35,387 bases of DNA from Endothia cerciana (taxonomy: Eukaryota; Ascomycota; Sordariomycetes; Diaporthales; Cryphonectriaceae), in NCBI GenBank assembly GCA_026119935.1, contig JALRMH010000098.1, forward strand, positions 1-35,387. The letters run 5' to 3'. The notes below the pieces were generated by a model. The model made no database searches, was not told the DNA's origin, and saw only the letters and a program-made list of their open reading frames with translations. Shown here one piece after another: positions 1 through 12,262 of this stretch. Numbering within the stretch: position 1 is the first letter of the stretch; the number at the start of each line of letters is the position of its first letter. The position numbers and the translations under genes were made by a program.

Positions 1-2106
1 TTATTTTATAATATATAAAGACTTTTAAACTCTAATTATTTATAATCTTATTATAAGTAATTCTTTTCTTTTAAGGATTCCTTTATTTTATAAACTGCTT
101 CTTAAGCTAGCTTTCTAGCCTGTTCTTAGCTATACTTATATTATTCCTTATTATTCTAATATTTATACTAATCCTAAACTTTATTATAAATATAGATAGT
201 ATAGTCTATAACTCTATACTACTACTATTTGACTTTCTTATTAATATATTCTTTAAAATAGTCATCTAGTAATCTGATATAAGCATTATTATGCTTTCTG
301 TTAAGAACTTCTCTAAATCGTAGGTAGAGTTCTTTAACTACCTAAATAATCTAGCTGAATTCTTTAACTAGAAACTACTTGTATTTAACTTTCTCTATAA
401 AGTGCGCCTTACAGCTATAGTATATATATAAGATTTATATAAGCTTATAGTATTTTTTATTAATTAAGCTGATTTTAGAATCTTCTAGCTATTTAGTATT
501 AATATTTTAAATAGAGATTATAGTAAAGAATTCTTTAAAGTTAAGTTTATATATTATATACTTAACCTTCGAATTTAAAGTAATCTATCCTTAGTTTAAA
601 TTATAGCTATAAGTTTCTTCCTTACTTATAGTATTTTTATCTTCTGTTTTTAAAATAATAGGTTCTAATATATTATCTAACTATTAGTCTTAAAGTGTTT
701 CTTCCCTTATAGTTTCTATAGTTGCTTAGAATAGAAGGCGTTTCTTATAATAGGCTATTAAGTATAGTCTTAAGTCCTTTTCCTTAAGTTCCTAAGTCTT
801 TTTTTTAAGTCCTTTCTTAAAGGTGTTTAAGCAGTCTAAGTTGCTGCTGCTTAAAATTGTGTTATAAATTAAGCCTTTTTTACCTATTACTAGTTATTAT
901 ATCTTTTTAAGTGCTTTAAAGAACTATCCTAAGCCTTCTTTCTTTAAAAGATATATTAAGCATTTATTATTAAAGCAGAATATCTAGTTAAAAAGTCTAT
1001 AATTATAAATAGAGTCTAATACTTACTCTAGTAAAATATTATTACTTAGCTAATTAAATTCTTATTATTAGAAGATATTTACCTATTATTTTTTTTAGAC
1101 TAGTTGCTATTATAATTTTTTAAGTTATCTATATTTCTATATAAAGTAGCTATACTTTTTATAATTATAATACTTAATACTATTATTTAGTCTTTCTATA
1201 AATTAATAGTTAGCTATATTTAGTTTTATTAAGCTAGTATAAGTACTTTTACTTTATATTATATTCTAGTACTAATTTCCGCTTTAATTTTTAAGCTAGA
1301 ACTTCTTGCTGTTGCTTTGCTATAAGCGCTATATAAATTAGCTTCTTCCCTTCTTAAACTTCTTTATCTATTATTTATAGAGATAGTTATCAATTCTAAT
1401 AGCTGCGTTTATAAATATTATAAAGTTTTCAGGCTAATTCTATTTAGAAATCTTATTTTTAACTTTATCCTTAAGTCCTTTATAATAGTATTCTATAAGA
1501 TTCTTATCTTCTTATAAGAATCATACTACAAGTTGCTTAAACCTAACTATATAGACTAATGCTAACTTAGTTTATTTAAAGTCTATTAACTGCTAAGCTA
1601 TAATACGTTTTTTATTAAGGTTATTAAAAGTTTCTTTAAAAGCCTTTTTAAAGCCTGCAAAGAAGTCGAATATTTCCTTAGTATTCTTAGCACGTGTATT
1701 AGGGTTATTAGCATATTCTAAATAATTGCAGAGAGAAGGCTTATACTAGATAAGAGCATCCTTCTTAAAGCAAGTTCTAGCAAGGATAACCTTCTCAGGT
1801 TCTATAGTAAACTAGAAAGCATTATATAAAAAGTACACTTTATAGTGAGTAAGAAATCCTTAGAGGAGTTTTTAAATGCTATTATATATAGCTAGTTTAT
1901 CTATCTTATAGCCTTTATTATTATTAATAATAATAAGAGCTTAAGTGCTATACTAAATTTACTTCTACTAGGCTTAAATAATATTCTTTTGCTATTATTA
2001 ATATAAGTAGAGTTATTTAATATATTAAGTAAGCTAGAAGACTTGCTAGATAAGTTCTTTTTAAATAGGCTGTATACTATATAAAGATAAAGAGAGGGTT
2101 CTTAAA
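1..2106 (-). mobile_element. RIP-degraded gag-like retroelement, left inverted copy
   Basis: This block is extremely A+T-rich and has no usable reading frame. Read on the minus strand it is collinear with the plus strand of about 31854-33960: paired positions add up to about 33960 throughout (for example 361-430 with 33531-33600, 1561-1720 with 32240-32395, and 1-60 with 33900-33960). The right copy shows a decayed gag zinc knuckle, so this is most likely an antisense LTR-retrotransposon gag region. The homology runs off the left edge, so the element continues outside the window. On the other side homology stops near 2106, where less mutated DNA begins. The wealth of TA dinucleotides and TAG/TAA codons suggests RIP. 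Confidence 0.8.
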
Positions 2107-2510
2107 TGTTACGACAATGGCGCTAGTGGCCTACGGCGCTAGCGGATAACGGCGCTAGCAGCGCACAGGCTATTCCCCTTCAAATAGCTAGCGACTCGGC
2201 ACACTGATTCTTTCTATACTGCAAGAATCAGTCTCTGTACTAACAAACACCTAGCAGCTATTAATCAGACAGCCTGTTCTCGCTATATTATTGTAACTCT
2301 GCCGGGCTTATATAATAGGTGTTCTGATAATTCTGATTCTTCTTTAAAAAGCCCTCTAGAGCTATAATGACGAATTCTCCTGCTCCCGGACCGAGCAGCC
2401 CCTGTACGAGAAGCCGACGAGTAGCCAGCAACCCGCCTGGAGAGGGACAGCGTTCATCTAATACCGAGACCCTCGCTGCTACTTAAGCTCGCATTCGAGA
2501 GCTAGAGGAA
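2107..2510 (+). mobile_element. Retroelement 5' fragment: LTR-like sequence and gag start
   Basis: The segment begins with TGTTACGAC, a typical LTR start, contains a TATA-like stretch near 2309-2317, and has an ATG at 2367. The short frame that follows is rich in Ser, Pro and Arg and ends in ARIRELEE (2487-2510), which looks like the start of a Ty3/Gypsy Gag. One TAA at 2484-2486 interrupts it, possibly a former CAA or CGA codon. It is much less A+T-rich than 1-2106, so it is probably younger or escaped RIP. The Gag stops abruptly at 2510 where unrelated coding sequence begins. I could not define the 3' end of the LTR or a target-site duplication. Confidence 0.5.
2119..2164 (+). repeat. Three 16-nt tandem units with GGCGCTAG core
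   Basis: GGCGCTAG occurs at 2119, 2135 and 2151, an exact 16-nt period, just inside the LTR-like start. The array is rich in CpG although it borders strongly RIP-like DNA. Confidence 0.7.
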
Positions 2511-2852
2511 TTGATACCCCTCAGCACCACTTTGGGTTTTGCCACACTTTTCCTCACTTGGCGGTCTCTCTTCTTGACAACATCCAAAGCAGTGGCGCGG
2601 GACTCAATCAAGATAGCTGCATTTACAGGCAGTGTTTACTGGCTTACGGGGCTGGCAGCGATATTGTTTCCAGGATCGGACGGCTTAGACCCTGAAGTAC
2701 GTTCGCTTTCCTATAATCCCCTGATTCTCCGACCAAAGTTTTAATGTAGTTTGCACACCACTTAGTTTGGCGGTCCTGGATTTCCCCAGCGGCCTCTTTT
2801 CTTGGCTCTCGCAGCCTGTGCCCTCGCTGGTTCTTGGTTGGAAAGCGTGTGA
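2511..2852 (+). pseudogene. 3' remnant of a small membrane-protein gene
   Basis: An open frame at 2511-2696 and a second exon at 2766-2852 are joined across a 69-nt intron (GTACGT at 2697, CTTAG at 2761-2765) in phase 0. The product has hydrophobic helices (FATLFLTWRSLF, FTGSVYWLTGLAAILF, PLFLALAACALAG) and ends in SWLESV, so it reads as the C-terminal part of a small integral membrane protein. I do not recognise the family. No start codon or N-terminus is visible, because the frame runs back into the gag-like fragment at 2367-2510 in the same phase. The retroelement junction at 2510 appears to have removed the 5' half. A functional chimera is unlikely because of the TAA at 2484. Confidence 0.45.
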
Positions 2853-3303
2853 GAGATGCTCATTGGCGTGCTATGCGAGATGGGGACTTTTCGGAATTAC
2901 GCACCAAGAACGGAATCCCAGCAGTCTGTTCAAGACAAAATAGGAATGATAGTCCATGTACACCATTGTACGTAGTATGCAGTAGTCCCCTGGTGGTCTA
3001 GGAAAGGTCTCTATAGTGATAAGGCTCTGACAGATTGCTGTCCTGCATGTGCGGAGTAATACCCCTGGCAAGGTGTGCTATCGTGCATCGCTCGATAAGT
3101 ATGAGCACATGATGCAACCTCGGTACACTAAGTATTTTGAGTAGATGCCTGGTGTGTAGAAATGCCCCGGAGGCTATTGATAGTATTGACGCTGGTCTCA
3201 AGGAACTCGAAAGCTAAAGAGTCTGATCCCCGAAGCCAGCTTTCATTCTGTCCGATACGCAGTCCCAGGGTCCTGGCAGAAGGACCGCACGCTCTGCGGC
3301 AAT
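2853..3303 (+). promoter_or_regulatory. Upstream region of the polyketide synthase gene
   Basis: About 450 nt without a credible gene. The short ORFs on both strands show no family features. It lies directly upstream of the PKS start and must hold its promoter if the gene is expressed. I see no clear TATA box or binding-site array. Confidence 0.4.
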
Positions 3304-6300
3304 ATGGATTTATGCCCACCACAAGCCACGATGAACGAACGCATTACCAGTATTTTCATTTTTGGTGATCAGACAGACGATTTCCGGTCAAGCCTTCGAG
3401 CTTTGCTTCGCGTGGAGCCGGACCCTGTACTCGAATCATTCTTGACAACCTCATACGCCTGTATACGAGCCGAAATTCTACGGAAGCCCGGTGACATTGG
3501 AAATCAGATCTTCGCTAACCTCCTCGAGCTTCTAGATATTATTTTGGAAGGGCCTCAGGAAGTAGCACTCGACCATGCTCTAGCCACAATATGTCATTTT
3601 GGATTGTTCTTCGAGAAGTGCCGGCAATCGCGTGGATGTTACCCTGAATCTCAATTCACCAAGTGCTTGGGTATTTGTACTGGATCTCTTGCCGCAGCCG
3701 CCATCAAATGTTGCCGGTCGCCTCTAGAGTTGCTTCCCGTAGCAGTTCAAACATGTCTTCTTGCGTTCAAAGTGGGTGCCTATGCCGGAGAGAATGGGAC
3801 ACGATATGATGTTGGAAAAAGTCCGGACCGTTCTTGGGCTATGACTGTTCCAGACTTGACAGTTGAGGACGCCTCTCAAATCATCAGTCAATTTTCTACA
3901 GCTCAGGTTAGTTCAAAAACTCCAAGGATCTTTGCATAGGTTCGGCATCTTCTCACACTTCATGACTGTGACAGGGTCTGCCCCAAAGTTCGCGGCCGTA
4001 CGTTGCCAGTATCTGGGCTCGCGGAGTTACGATCAGCGGTCCGCCAAACGTTCTCCGTGAACTCCGTGAAGCTGGGGGCTTTCGTACCACAGCAGCGTTG
4101 CCACTTTACGCTCCATACCATTCACCAGATCTTTATGAGGTTGATGAGATACACAGACTGGTCAGTCAATTCAACAAAACCGAAAGGCAAGATTATCGCC
4201 ATCGCGATGGAGTTCCTGCGTCCCATGCCAATGAGAAGGAGCCCGACGGTTTAGCACCACCAGGCTTGAAGGATTCCCTGGTGGATGCTGTGAAAGCTAT
4301 TCTCATTGATCGAGTTGAGTTCTACAAGATACTTGATGACTTGAAACACCACCTACAATCATCCAAAGCACCAAGCACGGTGTTGATTCCCATCTCAAGC
4401 AGTGCCGCCTCGAGTATTTGTCAGGCATTGGCTTCCCAGCCGTGTTCCAGTGACAACACTGGCGACACCAGGATACAACTGGGCAATGAAATAGTCCAAC
4501 CATACACTCATTTCGAAATCCGCAACGCTGCTCGACAACATACTACGCACTCGGACATCGCCGTTGTGGGTATGGCTTGTCGGCTACCATACGCTGCCGG
4601 TACTGCTGAGTTCTGGGAGTTGCTTCGCGAGGGGCTAGATGTCCACGAGGTCGTTCCATCAACGCGATGGGATGTATCGACCCATGTTGATGCCTCGGCC
4701 AAGCCTCGCAAGAATACCAGCGCCACACCGTACGGCTGCTGGCTTCAACAACCGGAACTCTTCGACGCTAGGTTCTATGGAATGTCGCCTCGCGAGTGTG
4801 AACGGGTGGATCCTGCACAGAGACTTGCGCTCCTGACGGCATACGAAGCTTTAGAGGATGGGGGGATTGTTCCTGGGGAACGGTCTACACGGCTTGACAG
4901 GGTTGGAGTATGGTACGTGTATCTACTACATCTTTAAGGGGATAAGTAGCGGACGCATTTCTAAACCTGAAAATCATAATACTGACTTAGGGTCCTGACG
5001 ATTCAGTTACGGTGTGACAAGCAACGACTGGATGGAGACGAATTCTGCTCAGGATATCGACACATACCTGATTCCAGGTGGGAACCGAGCTTTCATCCCA
5101 GGTCGAATCAATTACTTCTTCAAATTCAGTGGGCCTAGCCTGGCTATCGACACTGCATGCTCTAGCAGTCTGGCAGCGATTCACACGGCCTGTAACATTC
5201 TTTGGCGGGGCGACGCCGACACCATGATTGCCGGTGGAACAAACATTCTTACCAACCCTGACTTCACCGCTGGGTTGGACAGGGGACGATTCCTCTCCAG
5301 AACCGGGGGATGCAAGACGTTCGACGACGAAGCCGATGGTTATTGTCGAGGTGAAGGTAATAAGGAATCCCGCACCCCCTGCAAACAAACTTCATTCAGC
5401 GCGCCATAAAGATCTCATGTCTGGGAACTAAGGGTCTAATTCCTATATCAACAGGTGTTGTCAGTGTTGTCTTGAAGCGTCTCGAAGACGCGATCACAGA
5501 CGGAGATCCCATCAAAGGTGTCATTCTTAACGTTCTGACGAATCACTCGGCTGAAGCCGAGTCTATTACACGGCCTTCTTTGCACGCACAGAGGGAAATA
5601 TTCACTAAAGTTCTGGATGGCCTTAGCCCTCTACATGTAAGCTACGTGGAGATGCACGGAACGGGTACTCAAGTAGGTGATGCCACGGAGATGGGGAGTC
5701 TGCTGGAGGTTGTTGCTCCTCGTCGCGGGCCTCACCGCCGTTCCAAAGCAGAAGAGGTTCACCTGGGATCCGTGAAAGCCAACATCGGCCATGGAGAAGC
5801 CGCTGCGGGAGCGACGAGCCTGGTAAAACTTCTGTTGATGATGGAAAAGAACGTGATACCACCTCATGTTGGGATCAAGACCAGACTGAACCACAGATTC
5901 CCGGACGACATGGCGGCTCGGGGAGTGCGAATAGCATCGAAACCTGTGGACTGGGTCAGAAGTGCGCCTGATAAGCCACGTCACGCCTTGTTGAACAATT
6001 TCAGCGCTGCAGGAGGAAACACTACGTTATTGCTTCAGGATTTCCCCGAGCATGTGCAGGAGCCATTACATCCGGACCCAAGATCAACGCATTCACTTGT
6101 TTTGTCGGGCAAGACTGCTTCTGCACTCCACGCGAATGGCAAGGCAGTACTTTCCTACCTAAATGACAATCCTCACCTCAGCGTGCCATCACTGTCCTAC
6201 ACAACTACGGCCAGACGTATTCACCACGCACATAGAATCGCAGTTGCTGGGTCATCACTCCAACAACTGGCCAGGGCTCTCTCGACGGCACTGGACCAAG

Positions 6301-9300
6301 AGCTGGGAAAAAATAGGCCAGCCCCAAGAACGACCATTTTCGCATTCACCGGCCAAGGTAGCTATTATTTTGGAATGGGAAGACAACTGTATTACTGTCA
6401 TGGAGGATTCAGAAGCAACATCGATAAATACAGCCAGCTTGCTCTCCGCGGAGGCTTTGCCGCCTTCCTTCCGCTCATCACGGAGCAAGAGATGGAAACA
6501 AAACAAGCTTCTTCCGAGCCAGTTCAGCTAGCCATAGTCTCTCTACAGATGGCGCTCGCCAAGCATTGGTCTTCTTGGAGAATCACACCATCCGGGGTGA
6601 TCGGCCATAGTCTGGGCCACTACGCAGCTCTCAATGCAGCCGGTGTTATTTCGGAGGCAGACACAATTTTCCTGGTTGGGATGAGAGCTCGACTTATGCA
6701 GGACAAGTGCCAGCCCGAAACGCACAAGATGTTGCGCGTACGTGCGTCACAAGCCGACATTGCACGCGTCTTCTCACCTGCAGCGAATGTTGAGATTGCG
6801 TGCAAATGGACCACAAGACATTGTCCTCTCTGGCACTTCTGCCGATATTGACGATTGTTTCGTCAAGATAGTCTCGGAGCAGATGGCCTGTCAAGTACTC
6901 GATGTGCCATTTGCGTTTCATTCCTCACAAGTCGACTGCGTGCTCGATGACTTTCAGACATCCATTTCCGGCGTCAAATTTCACCGTCCACGCGTTCCTG
7001 TCATCTGTCCTCGGAGAGAGCGAGTCCTGGGTGATGAAGATGACATTGATCCAGCGCATCTCGTGGATCATTGCCGAAGGCGGGTGAACTTTGTTGCTGC
7101 TCTGGAGGCAGCGCGCAGGGAACGCCTCGTCACGGATCATACTATCTTCCTGGAAATCGGACACACTGGCACCGTGACCAGGATGCTGAAAGGCATCATC
7201 GCAAACCCGGCTACTGCGTTTCCAAGCCTCATGAGGAACCTAGATACATGGGCAACGTTAGTGCAGTCGCTGAACGCTTTTTACCAGGCAGGGTTTAACA
7301 TTAGGTGGGAAGAATATCACCGTGGCTTCGCAGCTGAGCTGCAAGTGATCTCACTCCCTCATTATAAGTGGGACCTCGAGAAGTACTGGATCCAATACAG
7401 AAACGACTGGTCTCTTCGAAAAGGCGACGCTATTTCAAGTGCTCCCAGCCCAACTTCGAGCCTGCTCTCGACCACGATCCATAAGGTCGTCAAGGAAGAA
7501 CCCCTGTCTGGATCCCGAAGCATCATCCTCCGGTCTGAACTGACCGGACCCAATCTCCATCCAATAGCCCAAGGCCACAAGGTCAATGGTCTTCCACTAG
7601 TTACTCCTGTATGTGCCATGCGGTGTCTTCTCTGTTCTCTGCAAGCCATGCCACCGACTTCGTTAACATCAACACTTACAGGCTATCTATGCTGACATCG
7701 CTTTGACGGTTGGTATCCATCTTCAACAAAATCTTGACTTTGGACGAAGACAAGGCAGTCAGATCACCATCAACGACATGACCATCGAGAGAGCCCTCAT
7801 CGTGAAGACCGTAGGAACTGGCGCCGCACAATGGCTACAGACAGAAATCAGAGTCGATAGCGACAGGGGTGTGCTCAAATGCCTTTTCTCATCGATCGAA
7901 GCAGACGGTAAGGTCACTGTGAATCATGCCCGGTGTACCGTCACATACACGGCGGCGGCCAGCCCAGCTTGGTTGGAGGACAAGACCGCAGAGGCACAGG
8001 CAAACATGGGCTCTCTGAAAAGGGGCCTGGAATCAGGGGCGTGTTATCGATTCACCTCCAACATGGTTTACAGAATGGTGGCCGCTCTGGCCGATTTTGA
8101 TCGGGGCTATCGAGGATTGAAGGAGGTGATCCTGGACAGCAATAGTATGGAAGCTGCGAGCAAGGTCGACTGCAGCACCTTGCCTAGGCGCAAAGGTGAC
8201 CTATTCTCTGTACATCCCGCGCACCTCGACTCTCTCACACAGACCGCCGGCTTTGTTATGAACGCCAATGAGGCTTCCGACCTCGACGTGGAGTGCTTCG
8301 TCAACCACGGTTGGAAGGCGCTCACGCTCCTAGAGCCACTACGAGCCAACAGGGAATATCATTCGTACGTGCAGATGCACCAGGACGCTGAAGGTGGTGG
8401 TGGTGTGTGGAAAGGAGACCTGAACGTGATCTGTGAAGACAAAATGGTTGCGGTCATTGAAGGAATTACAGTACGTGTCCTGCATGTCGTTGCAGATTTA
8501 TTTGGATATTAATATCGCAAGAGGGCACCGCTAACAATCATGGTGACTTGTTTAGCTGCAAGGACTACCCAAGAGACTGTTGCATCACGTACTATCGACA
8601 GCAAACAACTCACATCCCAAGCAAGCAAGCACACCAACACAGCCGCCAAGACCGCGCGGAGAATACAATGATGCCTATGAGGATGTTCAGGCTCGGTTGG
8701 ATCAGATAGTAGATATTGTGGCTCAGGAGAGCGGGATTTCGCACGCTGACCTAAGTGACGAAACTGACCTTACGTCGGTGGGGGTCGACTCCTTGCTGGC
8801 TCTGCTCATTACTAGCCGTCTGAAAGAGGATCTCGACTTTAACGTCGGATCCGGACTATCTATCTTTGACGAATTTCGCACCTTGAGACAGCTCAAGGAC
8901 GGCTACCTTAAAGCCAACGGCTACGTGTCCAATACATCGCCCGGATCCTCGTCCAGTCCGCTTTCTTCAGTCAGTGCGGCGCTGAGACCTACCGATATTC
9001 GCGACCTGAAGAGTGCATCAGACCTGCTAAGCGAACCTGAGCACACATCGCCACCCGTCACTTCTGTCATATTTCATCAGGCGGATAAAGGCAAAACTTG
9101 CGGATCCTCCACTCTCTTTCTCTTCCCCGACGGCTCAGGTTCAGCTTTGTCATACACATCCCTCCCGATGACCGGCTCGCACATAACGCTCATCGGTCTG
9201 ATCTGTCCGTACAGGCGTGACCCGCAGAAGATGGAGACATGCTCGCTGGACGCGCTTCTGATGTCCTATATCAAGGAAATTCAGCGCCGGCAGCCACATG

Positions 9301-9970
9301 GCCCCTACTCGCTCGGGGGTTGGTCGTCCGGGGGTATATTTGCATATCGAGCTTCGCAGATCCTTCTAGAAGCAGGAGAGACGGTGAGACACCTCATCCT
9401 CATCAACAGCCCATCCCCTGCGTCTGGACTCGAAAGACTGCCCGAGAGGTTCTACGAGCACTGCACCAAGGTGGGGGTATTCGGGCAGATCGAAAATGGG
9501 CGAGGAGAAGCAGGCAAAGCCGGCCAGCCTGAGTGGCTCGTTCCACATTTCAACGCGACCATTGACCTCCTTTCTTCGTACTGCGCGGAGCCATTAACAA
9601 CACCAGGCATGGCAAGCAAAGAGGAAGAGAAACTGCCGAACACCGCGATCTTGTGGGCAGGTCGATCAGCGTTGGACGGCGAGCTGTATCCCCAGTTCGA
9701 GCTCCTGGCCGAGGACGGCGACGGCATCCGGTTCTTAGCAGAGCCACGTACTGATTATGGGCCTGGCGGGTGGGGCCAGCTGCTCCCGGAGACAAAAGTG
9801 CAAGTCCACGTCCTGTGGGAATTCGATCATTTCGGCATGATGGTAAGTTCTCTCACCTGCTTCTTCCACCTGCCTATCACGGAGAAGCTAATAGAAGGGT
9901 GGTATAGCACGGAAATGGTGCTCAGAGTCTGATGAGGATTGTGAATGAAGTCTTGAGGACGGAAAATTAG
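3304..9970 (+). CDS. Non-reducing polyketide synthase (SAT-KS-AT-PT-ACP-TE), frameshifted in AT
   Basis: Seven exons: 3304-3906, 3975-4912, 5007-5356, 5455-7608, 7682-8470, 8556-9842, 9908-9970 (about 2060 residues). The enzyme would build an aromatic polyketide from acyl and malonyl units. SAT: GICTG with nucleophile Cys near residue 125, and YAPYH. KS: DTACSSS with Cys at 5158-5160, plus EMHGTGT and NIGHGE. AT: GHSLG with Ser at 6609-6611. PT: His at 7576 in QGHKVNG and Asp at 8228 in HLDSLTQ. ACP: GVDSLL with Ser at 8790. TE: GWSSG with Ser at 9324 and His at 9828 in FDHFG. All key residues are present. At 6804 the frame changes inside the AT (one extra or two missing bases), between VEIAC and NGPQDIVLSG, with no credible intron. 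The gene is therefore inactive or the assembly has an indel there. An alternative start is the ATG at 3331. It converges with the FAD oxidase. The product cannot be named from sequence alone. Confidence 0.9.
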
Positions 9971-10130
9971 TGCCCAGCCATGAAAGGTGGCACGGAATGA
10001 ACCATTTGATTGCATCGTGGCAAAGGGTCAAGGTAATAATTAATATAATACTGCATGTGAAGCTAGTCAACAGATCCTCATCTTTCTCCCTCCCCAAGTG
10101 AAACCTCCGAATACGTTTTTCCCACTTGGT

Positions 10131-11721
10131 TCATGTTGGTATTGGGAACCACTGGTTAAAGCGGTGATTTGGGTCGTATTCTTCCTTGAGCGCCTCGAGC
10201 CTCGCCACGTTGTTGCCGTAGATTGTTTCGAGTGGCTCATCACCGAAGCCATTGTTGATGTAGCTTTGTTCAAAATGTCAGTGGGTATTTCAAGAGCTCG
10301 CGAAGCCATCCAAAAGGTGTGACCAAGATGTACGATGATAACTGACGTGATGGGCTGGGCCAGGCCATCGCCTGCTTGCCATGCGGCTCGTGCTTGTCTT
10401 CCGTATTTGACAGCTGTGGAATCAAAAGATGGATCCGAATAAGATACAGTAATGCTCGGAAATAGGCTCACTTTGTCGCGGAAAGCAACGGCGGCACTGC
10501 TGGCAGGGATAGTCCGGGCGTATTCCATAGGATACCAGTTGAGAATCACGTCGCTGTTCTCTGCAGCAGAATTCTGAACCAGGTCGGACCAGATAGTAAA
10601 GACGTCCGAGAAGGCCGACGCATTAAATTCAGCCAGGCCCGCAGCCCAGGTTGGCTTACGACCACCCTTCTCGCAGGCGGTAGCTGAGCCCGAATTCCAA
10701 GACGTCCAAGGGTTGATGCCCGACGAGTTCGAGATGGGCCCGATCTCGAAAATTGACGCAAAGGCGGCAGAGCCCTGGTCTGCTGTGCCATGGTAGAATA
10801 GCTCGACGAGGATCAACGGGGTGCCGTCTTCTAAAACATACAGCAATGTGAGAGAAGATGGAGCCGGTAGGGTCAGGTTGGCCAGGACATCAAGCACGGC
10901 GTCAAGTTGTGGCTCTAAGAAGATAAGGGTGGCCTGCCATGCTGTCAGAGACTCTGTCGGGTATGCTTGTACCTCCACCCCGACGACAATGCCGAAGTTG
11001 GGACCGGCGCCACGCAGAGCCCACCACAAGTCGGGGTTGGAGGCCTCTGTCACTTTCTCCAGAGTCCCATCGGCCAGCACAACTTGTAGGGACAAGACGG
11101 TGTCAACCAACAGCCCGTGCTCGCCTGTTAGGTAGCCTATACCGCCGCCGAGGAGGGCGCCCAGAAAGCCAACGCAGTCGCATGTGCCAGTCGCCACGAG
11201 GGCGCCGGCTTCGTATCCAGCGGTGCTGACGTCTGAGGTAAGGGCGCCGCCACCGATTCTCGCGGCTGTTTTTTCAGCATTGAAATCAACCGAATTGAGC
11301 AGATCGAGGGCAATATAAATTCCACTCTTGTTGAGCATGAAATCAGTCGCCCAGCCGTTGCCGCCATTGTAAGCCAGGAATGGGACGCCGTGCTGATTTG
11401 CCCACTTAATCTGCAGCATGCGACTTGGATCAGCGACAAATAACACATCGGTGATCGTCTTGAAAAAGCTAAGCAGTTTGGTAAACCAACACATACTGTG
11501 GTAGAAACGTCCGCTGCAGTTGCAGGGTGGACGACCCCGCCGGGTGAAGGGGCGTCGTACTCGCTCTATCTTGGGGAACCGGTGACGTTAGACGCGTCGA
11601 CTATTGAATCCGGTGATAAGAGACATTTGAGACTGCTCAGATCGAGCCCCTGGACGTGCATAACTAGCAGACTGATCAGGGTCAAGCCTGAGCAGAGCCA
11701 CCGCGTAACAGGCAGCGTCAT
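10131..11721 (-). pseudogene. Secreted berberine-bridge-type FAD-linked oxidase with in-frame TAG
   Basis: Three exons on the minus strand (11721-11497, 11410-10347, 10263-10131; introns of 86 and 83 nt) give 473 codons. It starts with a signal peptide (hydrophobic LTLISLLVMHVQG). Next comes the FAD-binding domain with NGGNGWA (about 90-96), where classical family members have GGHS; this suggests there is no 8-alpha-histidyl flavin bond. Cys152 and Cys154 in TCDCVG could still give a cysteinyl link. ALRGAGPNFGIV and the C-terminal YINNGFGDEP and RFNQWFP are typical. Such oxidases carry out oxidative coupling, cyclisation or desaturation of metabolites, so this one is a likely tailoring enzyme for the adjacent PKS. 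Codon 52 is TAG (plus-strand cta at 11566-11568), between GSPR and SEYDAPSPGG, where I expect an aromatic residue. TGG to TAG would be a RIP-type change. The rest of the frame is open, so the damage looks recent. Confidence 0.8.
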
Positions 11722-12262
11722 CTTTTTGCGGAAGAACCGGCGAGGTAGGTAGCGCTGACGTGAGGCTTACAAATTTGAAATGTCTCACACGCACGTGTGC
11801 AAGCAGGTTGTCACTGCGAGAGAGAGAAACGCGCTTCGTATTCAACGATGTGGGTGAATTAGGATGACATCCGCAGAGGCTCACCTTCTGAGCGGAGATG
11901 AACTAGATTTATATATCATCTTCCTCCGGGCTTCAACCGGTAACTGCAACCTGGACGGGCCGTGTGGCATAGGATCGGCGGGATACTCAGCCTGCATTCA
12001 GCGCCCACATCTGAACGCGTGCAAGCATTAGGTACTAGGTACTATGTCCTCCTGCAAGAACCCTGTGAGCTGGCGTCTGCCCTCGGCGGAGGTTCTCCCC
12101 AAAAGACCTAGAGCTTCCAGCCTCCCACCTCACCTGTAACTTGGCTGAAAATGGATTGGAAAGAATTTGGAACTGTGGTCTTACGGCTGAAAGAATCCCG
12201 CGCTTTCTAACGCCACAGGCACGCATCCGGAAGTGTGAGTGAAACCCGCGCACAGCAGCCCC
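11722..12262. other. Intergenic region between FAD oxidase and monooxygenase
   Basis: About 540 nt. It holds the 5' flank of the FAD oxidase and the 3' flank of the monooxygenase, which lie in tandem on the minus strand. The small ORFs show no family features, and I see no convincing TATA box or terminator. Confidence 0.5.

Noticed and set aside
4987..5388. 133-residue minus-strand ORF inside the PKS ketosynthase
   Set aside because: Antisense of the conserved KS region around the active-site Cys.
6738..6783. A 46-nt GTACGT...GCAG intron that would restore the PKS frame
   Set aside because: It would delete the conserved MLRVRAS...VEIAC part of the AT domain and is shorter than the other introns, so a true indel at 6804 is more likely.
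10264..10346. Apparent frameshift near the FAD oxidase C-terminus
   Set aside because: An 83-nt GTCAGT...CAAAG intron with a CTGAC branch site joins QPIT to YINNGFGDEP in frame, so it is an intron, not damage.
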